From Acinetobacter oleivorans DR1 (GTDB lineage Bacteria; Pseudomonadota; Gammaproteobacteria; Pseudomonadales; Moraxellaceae): a stretch of DNA of 64,000 nt. A model generated the notes under the pieces. The model made no database searches and was not told the DNA's origin. It worked only from the letters and a program-made list of their open reading frames with translations. Shown here one piece after another: positions 33,979 through 41,539 of the stretch. Position 1 is the stretch's first letter. Every line of letters starts with the position of its first letter. The stretch spans positions 3,720,001 through 3,784,000 of the forward strand of contig NC_014259.1 in the NCBI RefSeq assembly GCF_000196795.1, written 5' to 3'. Position numbers and translations under genes: made by a program.

Positions 33979-35277
33979 GTGAAAATTTTTTCAACCAACA
34001 CTTGTCCAGTACCGGACAATATTGAGCAAGTTATTCGTCATCAAGATGAAGTTGCTGCTGAACAGGGTGGAATGACTGAGCGCCAGATTCAAAAAATCTG
34101 GAACAGTATAGAAGCACTATATAAAACTGGAAATTATCCACTCATTACCTTCTGCTTACGTAGACAAGGTAAAGTTTTGCTGAACAGAAGCATTGGATAT
34201 GCTCAAGGGAACTCTCCGGCAGGACTACAAGAGAATGCCCTGATTGCGACTCCAGATACGCCCGTTTGTCTGTTTTCAGCATCGAAGATGATCACGGCCA
34301 TGCTGATTCATCTACTAGATGAAAAAGGCGAAATCAATTTGCTTGATCCTGTGAGCTACTATATTCCTGAATACGGCGTAAATGGTAAGCGCCGTGCAAC
34401 TCTCTTTCATTTATTAGCACATCGTGGCGGCATTCCCTATATTGATGGCGATGTCACGCCCGAACTCCTATTTGATAAAGACGAAATTTTAAAACGTTTA
34501 TATGCTGCCAAACCTGTGTCTCCTGCTGGTAACCATCTTGCCTATCATGCGGTTACAGCAGGTTATATTTTAGGCGAAGTCATTGAACGGGTGACTGGGC
34601 AAAATTTACGTGAGTTTGTGCATCAAACTATTGAAAAGCCAATGGGAATGCCTTATTTCAATTATGGCTTAAAACCAGAATACCGCTCAGATGTGGCCTT
34701 AAACTGTGCAACAGGTCTACACCCTCGGCTTGGTACCGATCATTACCTGAACCATGTATTAGGTGGAGGGTTACAACTTGCAGTTGATGTGACTAACGAT
34801 AGTCGTTTCATGGACACAATTTGCCCAGCCGGCAACATTTATACGAGTGCAGAACAAGCTGGACGTTTCTTTGAAATGCTTTTAAGTGGCGGAAGCTACG
34901 GCGGTCAGCAAATATTTAGTGAGAAAACAATTTTCAGGGCAACACTGCCGACCACAGGCGTTAACATTGACCGTACTTTATTAATACCAATGCGCTATGC
35001 CTTAGGTCCAATGTTAGGTAGTAATCCTGTAGGCCTTTTTGGTCCAATGACGGGGCAAGCTTTTGGTCATTTAGGATTCTCCAACATTTTATGTTGGGCC
35101 GACCCTGAAAGAGATATTAGTGTTTCTCTATTAACAACGGGCAAATCGGTCGTGGGAACTCACCTACCTGCTTTAGCCAATGTGCTTTATCAGATTTCAA
35201 CACAATGCCCACGCATTCCTAGAGATCAGCGCCGATCTTTGTTTGGCAGCGACGCTCATGAAACGAACTTAGTGTAA
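33979..35277 (+). CDS. Serine hydrolase of the beta-lactamase/EstB (SxxK) family
   Basis: 432 residues starting at a GTG with GAGGGA upstream. The active-site Ser-Xaa-Xaa-Lys is S100-A-S-K103 in CLFSASKMITAML. A tyrosine in AYHAVTAGYILGEVIERVTG (Y189) is in the position of the YxN tyrosine, and GHLGFSNILCWADPE near the C-terminus corresponds to the third motif. This pattern is that of family VIII carboxylesterases and related PBP-like hydrolases; an esterase is more likely than a true class C beta-lactamase. No signal peptide is visible, so the protein is probably cytosolic. It has its own terminator. Confidence 0.87.
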   Translation: MKIFSTNTCPVPDNIEQVIRHQDEVAAEQGGMTERQIQKIWNSIEALYKTGNYPLITFCLRRQGKVLLNRSIGYAQGNSPAGLQENALIATPDTPVCLFSASKMITAMLIHLLDEKGEINLLDPVSYYIPEYGVNGKRRATLFHLLAHRGGIPYIDGDVTPELLFDKDEILKRLYAAKPVSPAGNHLAYHAVTAGYILGEVIERVTGQNLREFVHQTIEKPMGMPYFNYGLKPEYRSDVALNCATGLHPRLGTDHYLNHVLGGGLQLAVDVTNDSRFMDTICPAGNIYTSAEQAGRFFEMLLSGGSYGGQQIFSEKTIFRATLPTTGVNIDRTLLIPMRYALGPMLGSNPVGLFGPMTGQAFGHLGFSNILCWADPERDISVSLLTTGKSVVGTHLPALANVLYQISTQCPRIPRDQRRSLFGSDAHETNLV

Positions 35278-35284
35278 ATCAAAT

Positions 35285-35316
35285 AAAAAACCCAAGCATT
35301 TCTGCTTGGGTTTTTT
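35285..35316. terminator. Intrinsic terminator after the serine hydrolase gene
   Basis: CCCAAGCA / TGCTTGGG stem (35291-35310) with TTTC loop, flanked by six A and six T residues. Confidence 0.93.
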
Positions 35317-35500
35317 GCGCTGTAGTTTTTGTTTATCGTGTTATTTCTATTTTTATTATCGTTGGTGAGATGCTAGTCACATCCTTCTTGTTGTTTTAAC
35401 TGACTTCCGTTGTTTTGTTTCTATTTCCTTATGTGATGTATTGTGACATATCCAATTATGAAGAAAAGTAGTATTTTTCTTATCATCATGTAAGCAAAAA

Positions 35501-35605
35501 CGTACAGGTCTGTCTAATATTTAATAAATAACGGTTTTTGCCCCATTATCGTACAGTTCTGTATAACATTTAACTTAACAATTCACAGGAAAAATGGCTG
35601 TTTAA
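35501..35605 (+). promoter_or_regulatory. Orphan promoter with two operator-like direct repeats
   Basis: Two 23-base direct repeats (35501-35523 and 35550-35572) match at 20 positions, and each contains the palindrome ACAGNNCTGT. The second overlaps a -10 (TATAAC, 35562) with TTGCCC 18 bases upstream. A ribosome site AGGA then precedes ATG GCT GTT TAA (35594-35605), so only three codons remain. The layout is that of a repressed promoter without its gene. The surrounding part of the gene-free stretch 35317-35728 is AT-rich and shows nothing else. Confidence 0.45.
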
Positions 35606-35728
35606 AAATCATATTACAGATAAATATATTGATATTATTGATATAAATTTTTAAAAGAAATTGCACTCAATATTGGCTTAAATCCGAACTTTTCTGATAA
35701 TTTTTAGAAGTAAATAAAATTGAGAATA

Positions 35729-35766
35729 TAAAAAAGCCCTGTAGTCTCTCCCAAAACTACAAGGCT
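35729..35766 (-). terminator. Minus-strand intrinsic terminator
   Basis: On the minus strand AGCCTTGTAGT pairs with ACTACAGGGCT (11 pairs, one U-G wobble that would be a C-A mismatch on the other strand), loop of 10, then six T residues. This shows the direction of transcription. Confidence 0.85.
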
Positions 35767-35877
35767 TAGCGGCTGTAAGTTTCCTCTTTATACACCTACG
35801 TCATTGTAAGTTCGCAGTCTCTCGACTTAAGCTATTATTATTGTGCGATTTTGCCCGACATTCCTTGCCAAGCTCGT
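35729..35877 (-). ncRNA. Candidate small RNA downstream of recD
   Basis: A minus-strand transcript of about 150 bases could start after TATAAA (35889-35884; the -35 is weak) and end at the terminator at 35735-35766. Its 5' part folds as GCUUGGCA / UGUCGGGC around AGGAA (35853-35873), and a second AGGAA lies further on. It could also be the recD 3' end. No known RNA family was recognised. Confidence 0.38.
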
Positions 35878-35977
35878 TGTGCGTTTATAATCTCAAAAAC
35901 GTGGTGTGTACTCTAGCAGCAAATATCTCGAATCTATGTAAGCTTTTTCTTACAAGGGTGAAAATATTAAGTTTGGC

Positions 35978-37729
35978 TTAACGAACTAATCGATTAACTT
36001 TCTGAACTAAACCACTTTTTCGTGTCGTACGAATTGTAAAGGACTGTAGTAAAGCTTCAGGATGAACCAAAAGACTCACTACTTTTTTAGCGCGTGTAAT
36101 CGCAGTGTAAATAAGCTCTTGGCTTAATAAATTCTTTGCGGCTTGATCTAAAACGACAGCAGTGTGTGTAAATTCAGACCCTTGCGATTTATGAATCGTT
36201 AAAGCGAATGCACTTTGAATACTTTTAGGTAATCGATTTGCAGCGACCCATTTATTCAAACTTGGAAAATATACTTCAAATTGCTGTGGCTGAGTTCTGT
36301 GTTCAAAACACAGACCAATGTCACCATTTGAAATACCGAGCTGATAGTCGTTATAAGTCATCATTACCGGACGACCGACATACCACCCCCCAGCTACCAC
36401 TATTGAAAGTTGTTGCTGTATCCAACGCTGCGCATATTGATTTAACTGCTGTAAGCCAAATGGACCATGACGAACAGCCGTTAAAATACGGTAGTCATCA
36501 AATGCTTTTACTACGTTTTGGACCTGTTCAATAGAGCGTTCTTCTTTTAAATAATTTTTTAGGCTTTTTACATATCCTTGGAAACCGAGCATGAGCTTCT
36601 GATAATAAATTTCGACTTCTGCGTGATTCCCTTCTGGCAAATACTCAAGCTGAACCACATCTGGCATGTCACTTTGTAAAACTATAGGCTTTAATTCAGA
36701 AACCTCAACAATATCAATTTCAAACTGTTGCAAAACCTGCTCATGATTGATCTGACTGGTTCGCATTTGAATAAAACGTGCCACCTGCCCAATCAATGCA
36801 CCTTCAGCAAAACGGCGACTGGTTTGTAATTGTACTCTGTTAGCGGCGAGTGCCTGTATTTGTTGCAAGTCAGCAAGAACCGCTCCGACGTCGACGGAAG
36901 CCAGCTGATTTGCATCTCCTAATAAAATAATTCGACAAGACTCTGGCACTGCTTCAAGTAGAAGAGTAGCTAGATTTAAATCCAGCATGGAAGCCTCATC
37001 CACAACAATCACGTCATAAGGAAGCGGTTGTTTTTGATTAAACCGTGGTGTTTGACTATGTCCCATCCCCAATAATCGGTGAATTGTTTGCGTTCCCTGA
37101 TTCCTTAGTTCTTCACTCACTAATCCAGACTCAAGCAATTTAGGGTCATTAAATGAGTTCTGTAAGGCCTCTTGCATGCGCTGTGCGGCTTTACCTGTTG
37201 GAGCAGCCATCGCCACACGAATATTCGGAATTGTTTGGCTAAGCACTGCAATAATACGTGCAAGCGTATAGGTCTTACCCGTACCTGGCCCACCCGTAAT
37301 AATACTCAGGCTCTGCCGAGCAACCATTTGTAAAGCTGCCTGTTGATGCGGGTCTGTGAGTAGGTCTAAGTAGTCATCACAAGATACAGGTTGAATTAAT
37401 TGTTGCTTTAATCGACAAATTTGTTCTGCAAGTCGTTGCTCTAGGTGCCAATATCGGTATAATGCCAACCCCTGCTCATCATAGACGCATGGGGCAACAT
37501 TTGAAGTTGCTTGATCGGCAGATATAGCAAGCTGACCAAGTGCTGCAATTTGCTCAGAACTGACATCGATACAGCTATCGCCTTGTAAGCTCGCTTCAAT
37601 AAGCTGCTGCAAGTAAGAAGTGGCTTCTGACCCTTGCGATTGCTCAGTAAATGGAGCCTGATTTAAGAAGTTACTCCACGTTGTTAACCAGCTTAAATCG
37701 GCCTGTTCAGAGCTATTTAGATTGTCCAC
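35978..37729 (-). CDS. recD: Exodeoxyribonuclease V subunit alpha (RecD)
   Basis: About 583 residues. Walker A ITGGPGTGKTYTLARI and DEAS box IVVDEASMLDL mark a superfamily 1B helicase; motif VI lies in ALTIHKSQGSEF and YTAITRAKK. RecD is the fast 5'-3' motor of RecBCD and controls the switch at Chi. Two GTG codons can start it: I prefer 37729 because AGGTGG lies eight bases upstream; the GTG at 37741 directly follows a stop and has no ribosome site. The start lies inside a 12-base-periodic array. It is last in the recC-recB-recD group. Confidence 0.94.
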   Translation of the reverse strand: MDNLNSSEQADLSWLTTWSNFLNQAPFTEQSQGSEATSYLQQLIEASLQGDSCIDVSSEQIAALGQLAISADQATSNVAPCVYDEQGLALYRYWHLEQRLAEQICRLKQQLIQPVSCDDYLDLLTDPHQQAALQMVARQSLSIITGGPGTGKTYTLARIIAVLSQTIPNIRVAMAAPTGKAAQRMQEALQNSFNDPKLLESGLVSEELRNQGTQTIHRLLGMGHSQTPRFNQKQPLPYDVIVVDEASMLDLNLATLLLEAVPESCRIILLGDANQLASVDVGAVLADLQQIQALAANRVQLQTSRRFAEGALIGQVARFIQMRTSQINHEQVLQQFEIDIVEVSELKPIVLQSDMPDVVQLEYLPEGNHAEVEIYYQKLMLGFQGYVKSLKNYLKEERSIEQVQNVVKAFDDYRILTAVRHGPFGLQQLNQYAQRWIQQQLSIVVAGGWYVGRPVMMTYNDYQLGISNGDIGLCFEHRTQPQQFEVYFPSLNKWVAANRLPKSIQSAFALTIHKSQGSEFTHTAVVLDQAAKNLLSQELIYTAITRAKKVVSLLVHPEALLQSFTIRTTRKSGLVQKVNRLVR

Positions 37730-37791
37730 ACACTTATCCACCTAGTTTTCCACACGCTTGTCCACATGGTTATAGACAGGCTTATCCACAT
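37717..37791 (-). CDS. Possible 24-residue ORF overlapping the recD start
   Basis: An ATG at 37791 opens 24 codons, with a stop at 37717-37719, in a different frame from recD. The 12-base DNA period makes it a four-residue repeat of the type Trp-Ile/Thr-Ser-Val. No ribosome site is visible upstream. It may be only a by-product of the DNA repeat. Confidence 0.15.
   Translation of the reverse strand: MWISLSITMWTSVWKTRWISVWTI
37722..37790. repeat. Array of six DnaA-box-like 9-mers with 12-base period
   Basis: Six plus-strand 9-mers begin at 37722, 37734, 37746, 37758, 37770 and 37782: TTGTCCACA, TTATCCACC, TTTTCCACA, TTGTCCACA, TTATAGACA and TTATCCACA. All match TTWTNCACA at eight or nine positions and are exactly 12 bases apart, head to tail. 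The array covers the recB-recD spacer and the recD start codon. DnaA binding is inferred from the motif. Confidence 0.75.
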
Positions 37792-37837
37792 GCCAAATAT
37801 TTGTTAATATTAAAATTACATACTTTATCAGCATTTT

Positions 37838-40800
37838 TCATGCAATTTTATCCTCAGCAAAATACCCTAAAATGGCATCAAGACGCAGAATAAACTCAAT
37901 GCTAGGCTGCCAGTAATAATAGCCCTGCTCAGCTTCACCATTCATACCACGTAAATAAAGATAAGTTGCCCCACCTAAGTGTTGCTCAATTTGGTAATCC
38001 TGCATTTTGACTTGCAAATAGCGATGTAATGCAACGAGATATAAACCTGCCTGTAGCCAATAACTTGCTAAAGACATGCTTTGGGCAATGCTATCGCTAC
38101 GATAATCTGCAAGATCATCACCTAAGTAATTACTTTTATAATCGGCAATGTGGTAACGCTGCCCATCAAAATAGACCAAATCGATAGAACCATTGAGGTA
38201 ACGTGCTGAGCGAGCCTCAAGTAATTCCGGCATATTCAACCCATACTCAGCGAAAAGCTGCTGAATACGTGTCATCGCTAGAACCCGATCTGACAACGCC
38301 AAATAAAAAGGAAACTCTGACAAATACTGCTCTTGTTGAAGCTGATTTAGTCGGAAACTTTGATCAAGCGGCGTTCGCAAAATATCTTTCAGCCACTCTG
38401 CAACTGACTGGTAAAGCAGATTCTCGGCATCTTCTTGCTCTGGGAAGCTCTCGTTATATTTATTAAGTAAATCTTGCCAAAGACTACTATAGTCATTTTT
38501 AAAACGACGACGTATTTCACTTACCCAGTCATCTGAACATTGAAAATTGATGTGCTCAAAGATTTCATGTAAGAAATTACCGGCAAGCGTTCCTCGCGGG
38601 AAGTTACTCTTTATCCAATCAATCGGCTGAGCACTGATTGCCTCAGCAGTGTTAATTAAATCCAGCTCATCTTCTGCTAATACAGCATCATCGCTCTGAC
38701 TCACTAATAAATCTGTGCCAGCTTTATGTTTTAAATGCTGTGCCAAGTAACTGAAACTGGTTTTACCTCTCGAATAAAAACGCTGTTCAGGAAACCGTTG
38801 TGCTTGTATTTCAATAATACTTGTTTGTTTGGCTAAATGAATTGCCTGTGGAATCTGCTCCAAAACCATTTCATCCGTACAGCAACGGTGCTGAAAAGGC
38901 TCAGTCCTATTTTTCCAAAACGCGAGGCCTGATACTGATTTACCATCAAGATCTTGTAAAAGTGCATAGACGCGGTGGCTTGCTCGCGTTAAAGCCACAT
39001 ACCAAAGGCGATTCTGTTCAGCAAGCGCTCGTTCTTCGTGTTGCTTAAGTTCAACTTCATTCAAATAAGTCTTATCAGCAATCGCAACGACACGTTGAGT
39101 TAAGGTCTGACTTGAGTCTGGTTGGACTACATCTTGGGTCGAAAAATTCAGAGTTTTGTTATTTTCTCGAAAGGGCTTGTCTGCACCTAATAAGAAAACA
39201 ATCTTAAATTCCAGTCCTTTTGACTGGTGAATTGTCATGAGCTGAACACCAGCTTCACTCGACAATTTACGCTCTAACTCCCAATCACGATCCAGAGGAG
39301 AACTCAACTGTTTGAGATACCAATGATAGAGGTTTTGCGCGCCTGAGTATTTCTCACTGTGCTGACTCAAAATTTCAGTCAAATGACGCAAGTTCACCAC
39401 AACCCGTTCATTATCTTTACTTTGGGCAGCGACCAAATTTTGCCATATATCAAATTGGATGAGACATTGTTGCCATGCTACTAAAAAGCCTTGAGCGGAC
39501 CACAACTCTCTAATGCTATCAAAACCAGTCATAAACTGGCTTAACCCTTCGGCTGTCTGCTCAAGCTGTAAGAGTTGTTTTAAATCCATGGCAAATAGAC
39601 GGCTAATTAAAGCTCGCTTCACTTTTGCCTCATCGTAAGGATGAAGTATGGCAGTCAACAAAGCACCAACGTCTTGCGCAACTGTGCAATCGAAAACACT
39701 TCGTTTTGATGGCCTGTTAACCCGAATTCCTAAACGCTCTAGCTCAAATTGAACTTTATCAAGCCCATCATGATTACGAGACAATACCGCAATATCATCT
39801 TCGTTTAGAGCTTGAGTCTGAGCATCTTTCTGAAAATATAGTTGTCCAGCATGTGACTGATTGAGTAGATCTCGAATCTTCCAAGCAACTTGCTGTGCCT
39901 CAGTTTCTTTATCTTTGAGCATGAGCCAACGTAAAGGATGAGGATTATGATTATTCTGCTCAATCAGTACAGGATGAGGCCGAGTTCCTGCTCGAATTGG
40001 GTCATATTGAACCTCTTCGCCGAAATCAATTTGTCGTTGAAATAAGGCATCGACCACTTCAACCAGATCAGCAACGGAACGATGGTTATGAATTAACTTA
40101 TATTCACGACCATGTTTAGCTTGAATATCTTTATAGGCATTTAAGAAGGTGAGCATATCCCCACCACGGAAACCGTAAATCGCCTGTTTACGGTCACCCA
40201 CCATAATCATGCAGCCTTTTTGGTAGCGCTCTGGATGGCGCCAAATGTTCGCCAGCATATCGTCTTGATCTTGGTTAGTATCCTGAAATTCATCGACCAA
40301 AATTAAGGGATAACGTGCCTGAACAAATACAGCAAAACGCTGCCCCTGCTCACCTTTTAAAGCTTCAGAAAGTGTACGAATTTGCTGAGAAAAAGTAGTT
40401 TCACCTTTATTTTGCAAAACCTGAGGTAAACGTTTTTTCACCTCTACACACAAATAGGCTTTTAAAAAAATATGAAGCTGGTCGAACTGCTCAGCGTAAT
40501 TTTTTAGCACACCAAATAGCTGTTGAATCTGTTGAATACAAGGATGTTGATAGAAACCATCTGAAATTTCAGCAGGACATTTCTTGAAAACTTTCTGATC
40601 GGCAAGTTGACCTAAAAACTTAAAAACAAGCTCACGTTGTGCTGTCATAGATCCATCAAAAACCAAAATGCTGTCGCTTTGCGTTAGAACTTGCAAAAGC
40701 TGCGGCAAACATTCACTAAATAATTTGTTAAATGCCCCATTCCGAAATATTGTGCCGCTCACATGTTTATAGTGTTCACCATCAAGCTGGTAATAGTTTT

Positions 40801-41536
40801 CTAAAAGGCTTAAGTCAATTTCTGTCGCCAACTGTTTGAGCTGAGCAAGTTGTTCAAACTGAATGTTTGGCTTTTCAGGAAGCTTAAAATGAGCAGAACT
40901 AAAGTTAAGTGAGTCTTCAACAAGTTTAACAAAACTATCGACATTCTTAAGCTCACCTGCCAGATATAAAGCATCAATCACGTTTTGAGGTTGAGACTGT
41001 ATCCATTCACGCAAAACATCATGAATCAGTTGTCGGCTATAAGTTTTGGCATCATCGGTAATTTGAGCGCGCTCAATTTTGCCACTCTCAAAGGCAAACT
41101 CACGTAACAGTTTTTGGCTAAAGCTATCGAGTGTCCCGACAAATAACTCGTCTAATTGATCGATGACCAGTTTTAAACGTTCACACGCATAGGCAATACG
41201 CGTCGCAAAGCTTTTTAAAATATGTTGGAGTAATAAGTCAGGCTCTTGCTCAGCCTGCGTAATTAATTCGTGTTCTGTAAAACTACGCTTGGTCTCTAAA
41301 TAACGATACGTTTCGACTAAACGGGCGCGAATACGACTTTTTAACTCGGCAGCGGCAGCACGGGTAAACGTGGTTGCAATCACTTGTCTAGGCAAATACT
41401 TTTCAAGAAAGATACGAACCATCAAACTTGATAAGGTATAGGTTTTTCCTGTACCTGCCGAAGCTTCAATTAAGTGTAAGCCACTAAATTCAATATCAAT
41501 AATAGGTTGATAAGACACCTGTACTCTTGAGTTCAT
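37838..41536 (-). CDS. recB: Exodeoxyribonuclease V subunit beta (RecB)
   Basis: 1232 residues. The UvrD-type helicase has Walker A EASAGTGKTYTLSSL near the N-terminus, LVDEFQDTNQDQ as motif II and QSKGLEFKIVFLLGA as motif V. The C-terminal nuclease domain (about 960-1232) has the metal-binding NGSIDLVYFDGQRYHIADYKSNY, with the catalytic D...DYK. RecB is the 3'-5' motor and the only nuclease of RecBCD, which processes double-strand ends and loads RecA. It starts 3 bases after the recC stop. Confidence 0.97.
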   Translation of the reverse strand: MNSRVQVSYQPIIDIEFSGLHLIEASAGTGKTYTLSSLMVRIFLEKYLPRQVIATTFTRAAAAELKSRIRARLVETYRYLETKRSFTEHELITQAEQEPDLLLQHILKSFATRIAYACERLKLVIDQLDELFVGTLDSFSQKLLREFAFESGKIERAQITDDAKTYSRQLIHDVLREWIQSQPQNVIDALYLAGELKNVDSFVKLVEDSLNFSSAHFKLPEKPNIQFEQLAQLKQLATEIDLSLLENYYQLDGEHYKHVSGTIFRNGAFNKLFSECLPQLLQVLTQSDSILVFDGSMTAQRELVFKFLGQLADQKVFKKCPAEISDGFYQHPCIQQIQQLFGVLKNYAEQFDQLHIFLKAYLCVEVKKRLPQVLQNKGETTFSQQIRTLSEALKGEQGQRFAVFVQARYPLILVDEFQDTNQDQDDMLANIWRHPERYQKGCMIMVGDRKQAIYGFRGGDMLTFLNAYKDIQAKHGREYKLIHNHRSVADLVEVVDALFQRQIDFGEEVQYDPIRAGTRPHPVLIEQNNHNPHPLRWLMLKDKETEAQQVAWKIRDLLNQSHAGQLYFQKDAQTQALNEDDIAVLSRNHDGLDKVQFELERLGIRVNRPSKRSVFDCTVAQDVGALLTAILHPYDEAKVKRALISRLFAMDLKQLLQLEQTAEGLSQFMTGFDSIRELWSAQGFLVAWQQCLIQFDIWQNLVAAQSKDNERVVVNLRHLTEILSQHSEKYSGAQNLYHWYLKQLSSPLDRDWELERKLSSEAGVQLMTIHQSKGLEFKIVFLLGADKPFRENNKTLNFSTQDVVQPDSSQTLTQRVVAIADKTYLNEVELKQHEERALAEQNRLWYVALTRASHRVYALLQDLDGKSVSGLAFWKNRTEPFQHRCCTDEMVLEQIPQAIHLAKQTSIIEIQAQRFPEQRFYSRGKTSFSYLAQHLKHKAGTDLLVSQSDDAVLAEDELDLINTAEAISAQPIDWIKSNFPRGTLAGNFLHEIFEHINFQCSDDWVSEIRRRFKNDYSSLWQDLLNKYNESFPEQEDAENLLYQSVAEWLKDILRTPLDQSFRLNQLQQEQYLSEFPFYLALSDRVLAMTRIQQLFAEYGLNMPELLEARSARYLNGSIDLVYFDGQRYHIADYKSNYLGDDLADYRSDSIAQSMSLASYWLQAGLYLVALHRYLQVKMQDYQIEQHLGGATYLYLRGMNGEAEQGYYYWQPSIEFILRLDAILGYFAEDKIA

Positions 41537-41539
41537 GTC

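Noticed and set aside
33979..35277. AmpC-type beta-lactamase
   Set aside because: It has SxxK but no signal peptide, and Tyr-His-Ala stands where class C enzymes have Tyr-Ser/Ala-Asn. An EstB-like esterase is a better fit.
35317..35977. A hidden tRNA or 6S RNA in the gene-free stretch
   Set aside because: No cloverleaf or CCA end was found, and the minus-strand candidate does not show the long closing stem expected for 6S RNA.
37722..37790. The DnaA-box array as a replication origin
   Set aside because: There is no dnaA, dnaN, gidA or AT-rich unwinding region beside it, and the array lies within a gene junction. Titration or regulation is more plausible than initiation.
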